The notes under the pieces are model-generated. The model ran no database searches, had not been told where the DNA came from, and saw only the letters and a program-made list of their open reading frames with translations. Positions 22,490 to 36,600 of a stretch of 64,000 nt of DNA are shown here, in pieces. The DNA comes from Brachyhypopomus gauderio (taxonomy: Eukaryota; Chordata; Actinopteri; Gymnotiformes; Hypopomidae), in contig NW_027506971.1 in NCBI RefSeq assembly GCF_052324685.1, forward strand, positions 358,379-422,378. Direction: 5' to 3'. A program made the position numbers and the translations under genes. Positions within the stretch are counted from its first letter, which is position 1. Every line of letters starts with the position of its first letter.

Positions 22490-23040
22490 CCCCAACACTG
22501 CCCCGATGAACCGATTAGTTTTGACTGAATTACCCAAGCAAAGTCTTAACACCAAAAGTTCTTTTAGATTAATTTATATGGAATATAATTGAATACAATA
22601 TAGTCAAAATATACGTGGTACAAACTCTCCAGTGCACTGGTGCTAGTTGCCTAGAACTCTACCTAGCCCAAGTGGATCTCAGCAGCGTCCAAGCAAAAAG
22701 TCCTCGTGCTGGGCGATGTCCTCCCTTTCATACCTCTTCTCTAAGTTTCGATATCTGCCCCCACCTTTGCTACTCTTCCTTAGAGCCCCCCCTGCTCCTC
22801 TCTAGCCGTCCATCTCCTTATCTCAAACTGCTTGTTTTGCAGCTTACACTGAATAGGCCCATTCTATTCTCCTCAAGGCCATTGAGGCTTTCTCACTTCT
22901 GCTCTTCCACAGTCTTTCAGGAAAACATTAGGCTAAGTTTAAACATTAAGTTATTCACCTTTAAATTTCTTTTTTCCAACACAAACTAAATTAAATTTAA
23001 TTAAGTTGGCTTGACAAAGCATGTGGTACCTTTAATTACT
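22490..23040. other. Unassigned part of insertion, copy 1
   Basis: Pyrimidine-rich sequence. A + strand frame at 22615-22989 yields a Ser/Pro/Leu-rich string without a domain or clear start, so it is not called. Nothing else is recognised. Confidence 0.45.
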
Positions 23041-23043
23041 ATA

Positions 23044-23112
23044 GTCAAATCAAATATATTTATATAGCGCTTTTCACAACACATGTTTTCACAAAGCGCT
23101 TTACAGGATTTA
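23044..23112. repeat. Dispersed repeat with AGCGCTTT/AAAGCGCT arms, copy 1
   Basis: The sequence 'atttatatagcgcttttcac' … 'cacaaagcgctttacaggat' has self-complementary arms. It belongs to a widespread type of short fish repeat that I recognise by its TATATAGCGCTTTT core. Counterparts are at 37095-37163 and 54826-54894. Confidence 0.65.
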
Positions 23113-23410
23113 CAAGTTTTAACAAACTTTTTTTTTTGAGTTTTTGGAGTTTTTTTATAATGTATTACGGCCCAGATCAGTACTGAGGCATGTGGGCCAA
23201 ATAACAGTTTGTAACATGTGGGCCACTTTTGGCTCACATGTAGGCAACACTGCCATATCTGTGCCAGAAGTGGGCCACATCTGTTTTGCAACTTGTGGGC
23301 CAGATGTGTGTTTTCAATATGTGGGCCACCTCTGGCTCACATGCGGTTTGCGAGGCCCGACAGTGAGCCACCAGTGCCATATCTCAGCCGGGAGTGGCCC
23401 ACATCCGTCT

Positions 23411-23420
23411 GCTATCTGGG
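23411..23420 (-). repeat. Right terminal inverted repeat, copy 1
   Basis: GCTATCTGGG pairs perfectly with the left end and is followed directly by GAGCATAACTTG, the satellite resuming with the duplicated GA. Confidence 0.88.
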
Positions 23421-26400
23421 GAGCATAACTTGTGGCAAAAGTGCAACTTTTGAAGAATGAACTGAAAACTCATATTTTGTTCTAAAACAGTGTTTGGATG
23501 TGATAACAAGCTGTTTTATCATGTTTGTAATGTTACACATGCATTTCCAAACAAGTAGTAAGTCTTGTATTAAGGCGTTCAAAACAGTGTTTGCTGGCGC
23601 TGTAAGCGCTCTAAACAGTGTTTCTGAGCATAACTTGGAGCAAAAGTGCAACTTTTGTAGAATGAACTGAAAACTCATATTTTGTTCTAAAACAGTGTTT
23701 GGATGTGATAACAAGCTGTTTTATCATGTTTGTAATGTTACACATGCATTTCCAAACAAGTAGTAAGTCTTGTATTAAGGCGTTCAAAACAGCGTTTGCT
23801 GGCGCTGTAAGCGCTCTAAACAGTGTCTCTGAGCATAACTTGTGGCAAAAGTGCAACTTTTGAAGAATGAACTGAAAACTCATATTTTGTTCCAAAACAG
23901 TGTTTGGATGTGATAACAAGCTGTTTTATCATGTTTGTAATGTTACACATGCATTTCCTAACAAGTAGTAAGGCTTGCATTAAGGCGTTCAAAACAGCGT
24001 TTGCTGGCGTTGTAAGAGCTCTAAACAGTGTTTCTGAGCATAACTTGTGGCAAAAGTGCAACTTTTGAAGAATGAAAAGAAAACTCATATTTTGAATGAA
24101 AACAGTGTTTGGATGTGATAACAAGCTGTTTTATCATGTTTGTAATGTTACAAATGCATTTCCAAACAAGTAGTAAGTCTTGTATTAAGGGGTTCAAAAC
24201 AGCGTTTGCTGGCGCTGTAAGCGCTCTAAACAGTTTTTCTGAGCATAACTTGGAGCAAAAGTGCAACTTTTGAAGAATGAACTGAAAACTCATATTTTGT
24301 TCTAAAACAGTGTTTGGATGTGATAACAAGCTGTTTTATCATGTTTGTAATGTTACACATGCATTTCCTAACAAGTAGTAAGGCTTGCATTAAGGCGTTC
24401 AAAACAGCGTTTGCTGGCGCTGTAAGCGCTCTAAACAGTGTTTCTGAGCATAACTTGTGGCAAAAGTGCAACTTTTGAAGAATGAAAAGAAAACTCATAT
24501 TTTGAATGAAAACAGTGTTTGGATGTGATAACAAGCTGTTTTATCATGTTTGTAATGTTACACATGCATTTCCAAACAAGTAGTAAGTCTTTTATTAAGG
24601 CGTTCAAAACAGCGTTTGCTGGCGCTGTAAGCGCTCTAAACAGTGTTTCTAAACATAACTTGTGGCAAAAGTGCAACTTTTGAAGAATGAACTGAAAACT
24701 CATATTTTGAATGAAAACAGTGTTTGGATGTGATAACAAGCTGTTTTATCATGTTTGTAATGTTACACATGCATTTCCTAACAAGTAGTAAGGCTTGCAT
24801 TAAGGCGTTCAAAACAGCGTTTGCTGGCGCTGTAAGCGCTCTAAACAGTGTTTCTGAGCATAACTTGTGGCAAAAGTGCAACTTTTGAAGAATGAAAAGA
24901 AAACTCATATTTTGAATGAAAACAGTGTTTGGATGTGATAACAAGCTGTTTTATCATGTTTGTAATGTTACACATGCATTTCCAAACAAGTAGTAAGTCT
25001 TGTATTAAGGCGTTCAAAACAGCGTTTGCTGGCGCTGTAAGCGCTCTAAACAGTGTTTCTGAGCATAACTTGGAGCAAAAGTGCAACTTTTGAAGAATGA
25101 ACTGAAAACTCATATTTTGTTCTAAAACAGTGTTTGGATGTGATAACAAGCTGTTTTATCATGTTTGTAATGTTACACATGCATTTCCAAACAAGTAGTA
25201 AGTCTTGTATTAAGGCGTTCAAAACAGTGTTTGCTGGCGCTGTAAGCGCTCTAAACAGTGTTTCTGAGCATAACTTGGAGCAAAAGTGCAACTTTTGTAG
25301 AATGAACTGAAAACTCATATTTTGTTCTAAAACAGTGTTTGGATGTGATAACAAGCTGTTTTATCATGTTTGTAATGTTACACATGCATTTCCAAACAAG
25401 TAGTAAGTCTTGTATTAAGGCGTTCAAAACAGTGTTTGCTGGCGCTGTAAGCGCTCTAAACAGTGTTTCTGAGCATAACTTGGAGCAAAAGTGCAACTTT
25501 TGTAGAATGAACTGAAAACTCATATTTTGTTCTAAAACAGTGTTTGGATGTGATAACAAGCTGTTTTATCATGTTTGTAATGTTACACATGCATTTCCAA
25601 ACAAGTAGTAAGTCTTGTATTAAGGCGTTCAAAACAGCGTTTGCTGGCACTGTAAGCGCTCTAAACAGTGTTTCTGAGCATAACTTGGAGCAAAAGTGCA
25701 ACTTTTGAAGAATGAACTGAAAACTCATATTTTGTTCCAAAACAGTGTTTGGATGTGATAACAAGCTGTTTTATCATGTTTGTAATGTTACACATGCATT
25801 TCCTAACAAGTAGTAAGGCTTGCATTAAGGCGTTCAAAACAGCGTTTGCTGGCGTTGTAAGAGCTCTAAACAGTGTTTCTGAGCATAACTTGTGGCAAAA
25901 GTGCAACTTTTGAAGAATGAAAAGAAAACTCATATTTTGAATGAAAACAGTGTTTGGATGTGATAACAAGCTGTTTTATCATGTTTGTAATGTTACACAT
26001 GCATTTCCAAACAAGTAGTAAGTCTTTTATTAAGGCGTTCAAAACAGCGTTTGCTGGCGCTGTAAGAGCTCTAAACAGTGTTTCTGAGCATAACTTGTGG
26101 CAAAAGTGCAACTTTTGAAGAATGAAAAGAAAACTCATATTTTGAATGAAAACAGTGTTTGGATGTGATAACAAGCTGTTTTATCATGTTTGTAATGTTA
26201 CACATGCATTTCCAAACAAGTAGTAAGTCTTGTATTAAGGCGTTCAAAACAGCGTTTGCTGGCGCTGTAAGCGCTCTAAACAGTGTCTCTGAGCATAACT
26301 TGTGGCAAAAGTGCAACTTTTGAAGAATGAACTGAAAACTCATATTTTGTTCCAAAACAGTGTTTGGATGTGATAACAAGCTGTTTTATCATGTTTGTAA

Positions 26401-29400
26401 TGTTACACATGCATTTCCTAACAAGTAGTAAGGCTTGCATTAAGGCATTCAAAACAGCGTTTGCTGGCGTTGTAAGAGCTCTAAACAGTGTTTCTGAGCA
26501 TAACTTGTGGCAAAAGTGCAACTTTTGAAGAATGAAAAGAAAACTCATATTTTGAATGAAAACAGTGTTTGGATGTGATAACAAGCTGTTTTATCATGTT
26601 TGTAATGTTACACATGCATTTCCAAACAAGTAGTAAGTCTTTTATTAAGGCGTTCAAAACAGCGTTTGCTGGCGCTGTAAGCGCTCTAAACAGTGTTTCT
26701 GAGCATAACTTGTGGCAAAAGTGCAACTTTTGAAGAATGAACTGAAAACTCATATTTTGAATGAAAACAGTGTTTGGATGTGATAACAAGCTGTTTTATC
26801 ATGTTTGTAATGTTACACATGCATTTCCAAACAAGTAGTAAGTCTTGTATTAAGGCGTTCAAAACAGTGTTTGCTGGCGTTGTAAGAGCTCTAAACAGTG
26901 TTTCTGAGCATAACTTGTGGCAAAAGTGCAACTTTTGAAGAATGAAAAGAAAACTCATATTTTGAATGAAAACAGTGTTTGGATGTGATAACAAGCTGTT
27001 TTATCATGTTTGTAATGTTACACATGCATTTCCAAACAAGTAGTAAGTCTTGTATTAAGGCGTTCAAAACAGCGTTTGCTGGCGCTGTAAGCGCTCTAAA
27101 CAGTGTTTCTGAGCATAACTTGTGGCAAAAGTGCAACTTTTGAAGAATGAAAAGAAAACTCATATTTTGAATGAAAACAGTGTTTGGATGTGATAAGCTG
27201 TTTTATCATGTTTGTAATGTTACACATGCATTTCCAAACAAGTAGTAAGTCTTGTATTAAGGCGTTCAAAACAGCGTTTGCTGGCGCTGTAAGCGCTCTA
27301 AACAGTGTTTCTGAGCATAACTTGGAGCAAAAGTGCAACTTTTGAAGAATGAACTGAAAACTCATATTTTGTTCTAAAACAGTGTTTGGATGTGATACCA
27401 AGCTGTTTTATCATGTTTGTAATGTTACACATGCATTTCCTAACAAGTAGTAAGGCTTGCATTAAGGCGTTCAAAACAGCGTTTGCTGGCGCTGTAAGCG
27501 CTCTAAACAGTGTTTCTGAGCATAACTTGTGGCAAAAGTGCAACTTTTGAAGAATGAAAAGAAAACTCATATTTTGAATGAAAACAGTGTTTGGATGTGA
27601 TAAGCTGTTTTATCATGTTTGTAATGTTACACATGCATTTCCAAACAAGTAGTAAGTCTTGTATTAAGGCGTTCAAAACAGCGTTTGCTGGCGCTGTAAG
27701 CGCTCTAAACAGTGTTTCTGAGCATAACTTGGAGCAAAAGTGCAACTTTTGAAGAATGAACTGAAAACTCATATTTTGTTCTAAAACAGTGTTTGGATGT
27801 GATAACAAGCTGTTTTATCATGTTTGTAATGTTACACATGCATTTCCAAACAAGTAGTAAGTCTTGTATTAAGGCGTTCAAAACAGTGTTTGCTGGCGCT
27901 GTAAGCGCTCTAAACAGTGTTTCTGAGCATAACTTGGAGCAAAAGTGCAACTTTTGTAGAATGAACTGAAAACTCATATTTTGTTCTAAAACAGTGTTTG
28001 GATGTGATAACAAGCTGTTTTATCATGTTTGTAATGTTACACATGCATTTCCAAACAAGTAGTAAGTCTTGTATTAAGGCGTTCAAAACAGCGTTTGCTG
28101 GCACTGTAAGCGCTCTAAACAGTGTTTCTGAGCATAACTTGGAGCAAAAGTGCAACTTTTGAAGAATGAACTGAAAACTCATATTTTGTTCCAAAACAGT
28201 GTTTGGATGTGATAACAAGCTGTTTTATCATGTTTGTAATGTTACACATGCATTTCCTAACAAGTAGTAAGGCTTGCATTAAGGCGTTCAAAACAGCGTT
28301 TGCTGGCGTTGTAAGAGCTCTAAACAGTGTTTCTGAGCATAACTTGTGGCAAAAGTGCAACTTTTGAAGAATGAAAAGAAAACTCATATTTTGAATGAAA
28401 ACAGTGTTTGGATGTGATAACAAGCTGTTTTATCATGTTTGTAATGTTACACATGCATTTCCAAACAAGTAGTAAGTCTTGTATTAAGGCGTTCAAAACA
28501 GCGTTTGCTGGCGCTGTAAGAGCTCTAAACAGTGTTTCTGAGCATAACTTGTGGCAAAAGTGCAACTTTTGAAGAATGAAAAGAAAACTCATATTTTGAA
28601 TGAAAACAGTGTTTGGATGTGATAACAAGCTGTTTTATCATGTTTGTAATGTTACACATGCATTTCCAAACAAGTAGTAAGTCTTGTATTAAGGCGTTCA
28701 AAACAGCGTTTGCTGGCGCTGTAAGCGCTCTAAACAGTGTCTCTGAGCATAACTTGTGGCAAAAGTGCAACTTTTGAAGAATGAACTGAAAACTCATATT
28801 TTGTTCCAAAACAGTGTTTGGATGTGATAACAAGCTGTTTTATCATGTTTGTAATGTTACACATGCATTTCCTAACAAGTAGTAAGGCTTGCATTAAGGC
28901 ATTCAAAACAGCGTTTGCTGGCGCTGTAAGCGCTCTAAACAGTGTTTCTGAGCATAACTTGTGGCAAAAGTGCAACTTTTGAAGAATGAAAAGAAAACTC
29001 ATATTTTGAATGAAAACAGTGTTTGGATGTGATAACAAGCTGTTTTATCATGTTTGTAATGTTACACATGCATTTCCAAACAAGTAGTAAGTCTTGTATT
29101 AAGGCGTTCAAAACAGCGTTTGCTGGCGCTGTAAGAGCTCTAAACAGTGTTTCTGAGCATAACTTGGGGCAAAAGTGCAACTTTTGAAGAATGAACTGAA
29201 AACTCATATTTTGTTTCAAAACAGTGTTTGGATGTGATAACAAGCTGTTTTATCATGTTTGTAATGTTACACATGCATTTCCAAACAAGTAGTAAGTCTT
29301 GCATTAAGGCGTTCAAAACAGCGTTTGCTGGCGTTGTAAGTGCTCTAAACAGTGTTTCTGAGCATAACTTGTGGCAAAAGTGCAACTTTTGAAGAATGAA

Positions 29401-32400
29401 CTGAAAACTCATATTTTGTTTCAAAACTGTGTTTGGATGTGATAACAAGCTGTTTTATCATGTTTGTGATGTTACACATGCATTTCCAAACAAGTAGTAA
29501 GTCTTGCATTAAGGCGTTCAAAACAGCGTTTGCTGGCGTTGTAAGAGCTCTAAACAGTGTTTCTGAGCATAACTTGTGGCAAAAGTGCAACTTTTGAAGA
29601 ATGAACTGAAAACTCATATTTTGTTTCAAAACTGTGTTTGGATGTGATAACAAGCTGTTTTATCATGTTTGTGATGTTACACATGCAGTTCCAAACAAGT
29701 AGTAAGTCTTGCATTAAGGCGTTCAAAACAGCGTTTGCTGGCGCTGTAAGCGCTCTAAACAGTGTTTCTGAGCATAACTTGGGGCAAAAGTGCAACTTTT
29801 GAAGAATGAACTGAAAACTCATATTTTGTTTCAAAACTGTGTTTGGATGTGATAACAAGCTGTTTTATCATGTTTGTGATGTTACACATGCATTTCCAAA
29901 CAAGTAGTAAGTCTTGCATTAAGGCGTTCAAAACAGCGTTTGCTGGCGCTGTAAGCGCTCTAAACAGTGTTTCTGAGCATAACTTGGGGCAAAAGTGCAA
30001 CTTTTGAAGAATGAACTGAAAACTCATATTTTGTTTCAAAACTGTGTTTGGATGTGATAACAAGCTGTTTTATCATGTTTGTGATGTTACACATGCAGTT
30101 CCAAACAAGTAGTAAGTCTTGCATTAAGGCGTTCAAAACAGCGTTTGCTGGCGCTGTAAGCGCTCTAAACAGTGTTTCTGAGCATAACTTGGGGCAAAAG
30201 TGCAACTTTTGAAGAATGAACTGAAAACTCATATTTTGTTTCAAAACAGTGTTTGGATGTGATAACAAGCTGTTTTATCATGTTTGTAATGTTACACATG
30301 TATTTCCAAACAAGTAGTAAGTCTTGCATTAAGGCGTTCAAAACAGCGTTTGCTGGCGTTGTAAGTGCTCTAAACAGTGTTTCTGAGCATAACTTGTGGC
30401 AAAAGTGCAACTTTTGAAGAATGAACTGAAAACTCATATTTTGTTTCAAAACTGTGTTTGGATGTGATAACAAGCTGTTTTATCATGTTTGTGATGTTAC
30501 ACATGCATTTCCAAACAAGTAGTAAGTCTTGCATTAAGGCGTTCAAAACAGCGTTTGCTGGCGTTGTAAGTGCTCTAAACAGTGTTTCTGAGCATAACTT
30601 GTGGCAAAAGTGCAACTTTTGAAGAATGAACTGAAAACTCATATTTTGTTTCAAAACTGTGTTTGGATGTGATAACAAGCTGTTTTATCATGTTTGTGAT
30701 GTTACACATGCAGTTCCAAACAAGTAGTAAGTCTTGCATTAAGGCGTTCAAAACAGCGTTTGCTGGCGCTGTAAGCGCTCTAAACAGTGTTTCTGAGCAT
30801 AACTTGGGGCAAAAGTGCAACTTTTGAAGAATGAACTGAAAACTCATATTTTGTTTCAAAACTGTGTTTGGATGTGATAACAAGCTGTTTTATCATGTTT
30901 GTGATGTTACACATGCATTTCCAAACAAGTAGTAAGTCTTGCATTAAGGCGTTCAAAACAGCGTTTGCTGGCGCTGTAAGCGCTCTAAACAGTGTTTCTG
31001 AGCATAACTTGGGGCAAAAGTGCAACTTTTGAAGAATGAACTGAAAACTCATATTTTGTTTCAAAACTGTGTTTGGATGTGATAACAAGCTGTTTTATCA
31101 TGTTTGTGATGTTACACATGCATTTCCAAACAAGTAGTAAGTCTTGCATTAAGGCGTTCAAAACAGCGTTTGCTGGCGCTGTAAGCGCTCTAAACAGTGT
31201 TTCTGAGCATAACTTGGGGCAAAAGTGCAACTTTTGAAGAATGAACTGAAAACTCATATTTTGTTTCAAAACTGTGTTTGGATGTGATAACAAGCTGTTT
31301 TATCATGTTTGTGATGTTACACATGCAGTTCCAAACAAGTAGTAAGTCTTGCATTAAGGCATTCAAAACAGCGTTTGCTGGCGCTGTAAGCGCTCTAAAC
31401 AGTGTTTCTGAGCATAACTTGGGGCAAAAGTGCAACTTTTGAAGAATGAACTGAAAACTCATATTTTGTTTCAAAACTGTGTTTGGATGTGATAACAAGC
31501 TGTTTTATCATGTTTGTGATGTTACACATGCATTTCCAAACAAGTAGTAAGTCTTGCATTAAGGCGTTCAAAACAGCGTTTGCTGGCGCTGTAAGCGCTC
31601 TAAACAGTGTTTCTGAGCATAACTTGGGGCAAAAGTGCAACTTTTGAAGAATGAACTGAAAACTCATATTTTGTTTCAAAACTGTGTTTGGATGTGATAA
31701 CAAGCTGTTTTATCATGTTTGTAATGTTACACATGCATTTCCAAACAAGTAGTAAGTCTTGCATTAAGGCATTCAAAACAGCGTTTGCTGGCGTTGTAAG
31801 TGCTCTAAACAGTGTTTCTGAGCATAACTTGTGGCAAAAGTGCAACTTTTGAAGAATGAACTGAAAACTCATATTTTGTTTCAAAACTGTGTTTGGATGT
31901 GATAACAAGCTGTTTTATCATGTTTGTAATGTTACACATGCATTTCCAAACAAGTAGTAAGTCTTGCATTAAGGCATTCAAAACAGCGTTTGCTGGCGTT
32001 GTAAGTGCTCTAAACAGTGTTTCTGAGCATAACTTGTGGCAAAAGTGCAACTTTTGAAGAATGAACTGAAAACTCATATTTTGTTTCAAAACTGTGTTTG
32101 GATGTGATAACAAGCTGTTTTATCATGTTTGTGATGTTACACATGCAGTTCCAAACAAGTAGTAAGTCTTGCATTAAGGCGTTCAAAACAGCGTTTGCTG
32201 GCGCTGTAAGCGCTCTAAACAGTGTTTCTGAGCATAACTTGGGGCAAAAGTGCAACTTTTGAAGAATGAACTGAAAACTCATATTTTGTTTCAAAACAGT
32301 GTTTGGATGTGATAACAAGCTGTTTTATCATGTTTGTAATGTTACACATGCATTTCCAAACAAGTAGTAAGTCTTGCATTAAGGCGTTCAAAACAGCGTT

Positions 32401-33666
32401 TGCTGGCGTTGTAAGTGCTCTAAACAGTGTTTCTGAGCATAACTTGTGGCAAAAGTGCAACTTTTGAAGAATGAACTGAAAACTCATATTTTGTTTCAAA
32501 ACTGTGTTTGGATGTGATAACAAGCTGTTTTATCATGTTTGTGATGTTACACATGCATTTCCAAACAAGTAGTAAGTCTTGCATTAAGGCGTTCAAAACA
32601 GCGTTTGCTGGCGTTGTAAGTGCTCTAAACAGTGTTTCTGAGCATAACTTGTGGCAAAAGTGCAACTTTTGAAGAATGAACTGAAAACTCATATTTTGTT
32701 TCAAAACTGTGTTTGGATGTGATAACAAGCTGTTTTATCATGTTTGTGATGTTACACATGCATTTCCAAACAAGTAGTAAGTCTTGCATTAAGGCGTTCA
32801 AAACAGCGTTTGCTGGCGCTGTAAGCGCTCTAAACAGTGGTTCTGAGCATAACTTGTGGCAAAAGTGCAACTTTTGAAGAATGAACTGAAAACTCATATT
32901 TTGTTTCAAAACTGTGTTTGGATGTGATAACAAGCTGTTTTATCATGTTTGTGATGTTACACATGCATTTCCAAACAAGTAGTAAGTCTTGCATTAAGGC
33001 GTTCAAAACAGCGTTTGCTGGCGTTGTAAGTGCTCTAAACAGTGTTTCTGAGCATAACTTGTGGCAAAAGTGCAACTTTTGAAGAATGAACTGAAAACTC
33101 ATATTTTGTTTCAAAACAGTGTTTGGATGTGATAACAAGCTGTTTTATCATGTTTGTAATGTTACACATGCATTTCCAAACAAGTAGTAAGTCTTGCATT
33201 AAGGCGTTCAAAACAGCGTTTGCTGGCGCTGTAAGCGCTCTAAACAGTGTTTCTGAGCATAACTTGGGGCAAAAGTGCAACTTTTGAAGAATGAACTGAA
33301 AACTCATATTTTGTTTCAAAACAGTGTTTGGATGTGATAACAAGCTGTTTTATCATGTTTGTAATGTTACACATGCATTTCCAAACAAGTAGTAAGTCTT
33401 GCATTAAGGCGTTCAAAACAGCGTTTGCTGGCGTTGTAAGTGCTCTAAACAGTGTTTCAGAGCATAACTTGTGGCAAAAGTGCAACTTTTGAAGAATGAA
33501 CTGAAAACTCATATTTTGTTTCAAAACTGTGTTTGGATGTGATAACAAGCTGTTTTATCATGTTTGTGATGTTACACATGCATTTCCAAACAAGTAGTAA
33601 GTCTTGCATTAAGGCGTTCAAAACAGCGTTTGCTGGCGCTGTAAGCGCTCTAAACAGTGGTTCTGA
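23421..33666. repeat. 205-bp satellite array, type B then type A, about 50 units
   Basis: From 23421 to about 29140 the units are type B: 'cttgtattaagg' or 'cttttattaagg', 'gttctaaaac', 'gttccaaaac' or 'gaatgaaaac', 'tcctaacaagtagtaaggc', 'gtaagagctc'. At about 29140-29560 hybrid units change to type A, which continues to the second insertion. Units lacking 3 bp occur near 27195 and 27600. The type A part (about 29.5-33.67 kb) matches about 15.5-19.6 kb at an offset of 14,051. Confidence 0.97.
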
Positions 33667-36600
33667 CCCAGATAGCAAAATTATTATGGCCCAGATGTGG
33701 CCCACTTGCCACATTTTCATCTGGCCCACTTGCCACACTGATTACCGGGCCTTAAGTGGGCCACTCCCGGTTGCCAGATTTGGGCCACATGTCAGCCAAA
33801 AGAGAAGCACACATTTGGGCCAGATGTGGGCCACAAGCTGACTACAAGGTGTGGGCCATATCTGGAACAGATCTGCACCAGACTCATTTCAGTAATAAAA
33901 CTATTCTGGAAGCACAAAATGAATGCAAACACTGGAATTAGTGCAAAAGAATTTAATTTATTTAACACTCAAAACAACCTCCTCCTTCCAGATCACTGTC
34001 CAGTACAAAAACATTGGATTGATTTACATAACAGTATTTGACAACATTCAAACGTTACAATTTTGGTGTGAATCTCACACACACTGTCTCTTCTGCCGTA
34101 GCTTCCTCCATCCTTCTCTGTTCATTGCTAAATGTAGCCATATATTAACGTAGAACTCAATTTCTTGATTTGTGGCCGGTCTGGTGAGCCAATTTCTTCT
34201 AACAGCTCCTTTGTGGAAAACAAAGAGCAAAACAAAAAAGGAGATTGTTTAGTAAAGCAAGTGTTATAGAAGCTTATCACCATTTCTAATCAAATTGGAA
34301 ACATTATATTCAAAAACACACTACTGAGCTCAAAATGTGTATTTAAATCTACTTATTTAAATTAGCTGTTGTCTTTTATCCTTTTTAAAATGAAAAATGT
34401 TAACCATGCAAGATTAACCTATTCACACTCATGCTGAAGTTACACACTTCCTTTATTACAGCTGAGACAAACATTTTGCTTTAAAGCATTAAGTACATTT
34501 CAAGGAATTAATTTATGGTAATCAAACAAGTTAGTAGTACAATACAGCACCTACCAGCAATCACATCTTTTAGGAACAAGCTGCTGAATGCCATTTTCCC
34601 ATTTATGTCCTGCCAGTTTAACTTCTTGGCTAGAGTTAGCCAGTTTGCTTCATGATTCGCCACACAGTATCCTTAATAACAATAACAACATTGTCAACAT
34701 TATCAACATTATCAACACAAGCACATTAATCAAGAATATAATTTGTACATAATTTTCCTGAAAACAGGCTATAAAACAAAGATAAAACATTGAAAAAGTC
34801 AAGCACAAAACAATACTTGCTTGAAACAAGCTTTGTAAAACAGATTTAAACAAATCCAAGTAATTTTAGATGAAACAAACACCAAGGCCTCAAAATGAAA
34901 TTAATCACAAAACAAAAGTATTGTCCCTTTTAAATATTAACAGGTGGTTGCTGATTTGCCAGGCTAGCCCTTTGCTCTCTCCTTGCCTGCCTCCCACCTT
35001 CTCGATCCATGGATGGGTGTTGCCATCTCTTCATCCACATTTCTATTTCTTGGGCAGCAGCCTTCATCGTAATCCTGTTACATCTAACTGCACCTGGAAA
35101 TACAAAATACTTAAGACATTGAGCACAGCCACCTTTTCACCTTCACTGCCACACCTGACCCACATCTTAACCACAAGCACTATTGGGTCATTATTGTTGC
35201 ATTACACACCACCATTTAATGTGAGAAATGAAATTATAGAATGCAAGTCAATAACCATTTTAAATAAAATTCTAAGTGTTTTAAAATATTACTGGTGTGA
35301 TGGCTTAGATAAACGTTTGTATGGCAAAGTTGCATTTTCAAACAAATGCTCACATCAAAAAGCAGAAAGCATACCAATTATTACATTAGTTGTGTGTTAT
35401 GAAGCTCCATCTTTCTGTTTATGCCCCTCCAGCCAGAGTTTGTCATTGTACATCTCATGATCTCTCTCCAGACAGTGTCTTTCACATCCAAACATTCCTG
35501 AAGTCCTTCGGTGATCTATAAATAAAAACAGAGTTAGATAAATAATAAGAAGAAATAATAAATCAAGCACAAGTAAATTACATCAACAACTGCTGGCAAA
35601 AATAAAGGAATCATTACACAAGGCTTTTCAACATTTTGGCTTTGTGAAGACATGACATTAAGCATCAGGATAGAAAACAATAACAAAAACCTTCAAAATT
35701 GAAACAATGTTGATGATAGCTCAACACAAATTTGCAGACTAGTATTTTCTTTTAACATTTAAGCAACTGGTCATAAATTGAAAGAAAACTATGGTAACAC
35801 CTATTTAAAATCAAATATCAAATTAAAAAAGATGACACTGTGTTTGGAAATAGCAGAATAAGCTTGTTGGCATAATAATATAGCTTAGCTAAATCAAGAT
35901 TTATATTCATTATATGAATTAGCTACATTAGCTAGCTAAACCCATTTGTGTCCTTTTGTTCTCACCCCCCAGCAGCTCGTCCCTCTTGTAAATAAAACTT
36001 GTCCTTAAAGTGGTCACGATAACAGACTCTATGTCTGTAGGACACGCTAAGTTATCACTAAACTAGCGATAAAAACAAACAAAGAGAGAAAAAGTAAAGT
36101 GGCTAAAAACAGTACACAAAGACGGAAGATAAAGTTAGCTAGCTAGCTAGCCGTTAGCAAGCTAGTCTAGAGAACAAAGAAAAATAATGACGCATAGAAA
36201 AAATGCATACAGACAAATTTAGCGAAAGTAGCACTATTTTAAAGTACAGTTAACCAATTGTAAAGCTTAGCAAGCCTCCTTGTCAATGTTCTTTTGGGCA
36301 GGGAGAGAAACTTAAGTCTTACCTTGTGCGTGCGTAAAACGTGTATGTCGTCCGTCTTTTCCGGTGTGGTCGGAAGTGCAGGTAGAGTGTTGGGTGATTG
36401 TGCTTTAAACTTTCAGCACGAACTTCAGCCAATCGACTCGCACTTTCAGCATATGTGCTGCCTTAATGTTTTGTCACGAGTACAGCAAATAAAACTAAAA
36501 GGTAACAATTGTTGGGATATTTTTTCTTGACCCAGATAGGCCCCAACACTGCCCCGATGAACCGATTAGTTTTGACTGAATTACCCAAGCAAAGTCTTAA

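Larger units (their letters stand above)
19616..23420. mobile_element. 3.8-kb TIR DNA transposon, copy 1, inserted in satellite
   Basis: The ends are CCCAGATAGC and GCTATCTGGG, perfect 10-bp inverted repeats. The flanks read …ttctGA | element | GAgcataac…, while uninterrupted units read ttctgagcataac, giving an apparent 2-bp GA target duplication. Both ends carry arrays of GGCCCACA/GTGGGCCA-type motifs (about 19638-19820 and 23169-23405), typical of transposase-binding subterminal repeats. Inside, on the minus strand, lies a multi-exon gene (20024-22272). No recognisable DDE transposase was found, so the element is either non-autonomous or encodes an unfamiliar protein. A dispersed fish-type repeat (23044-23112) is nested near the right end. 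I cannot assign a superfamily with confidence. Confidence 0.85.

Noticed and set aside
22615..22989. 124-codon + strand frame in the insertion, Ser/Pro/Leu rich
   Set aside because: The sequence is pyrimidine-rich, has no start context and no recognisable domain, and is present only because the insertion is duplicated.
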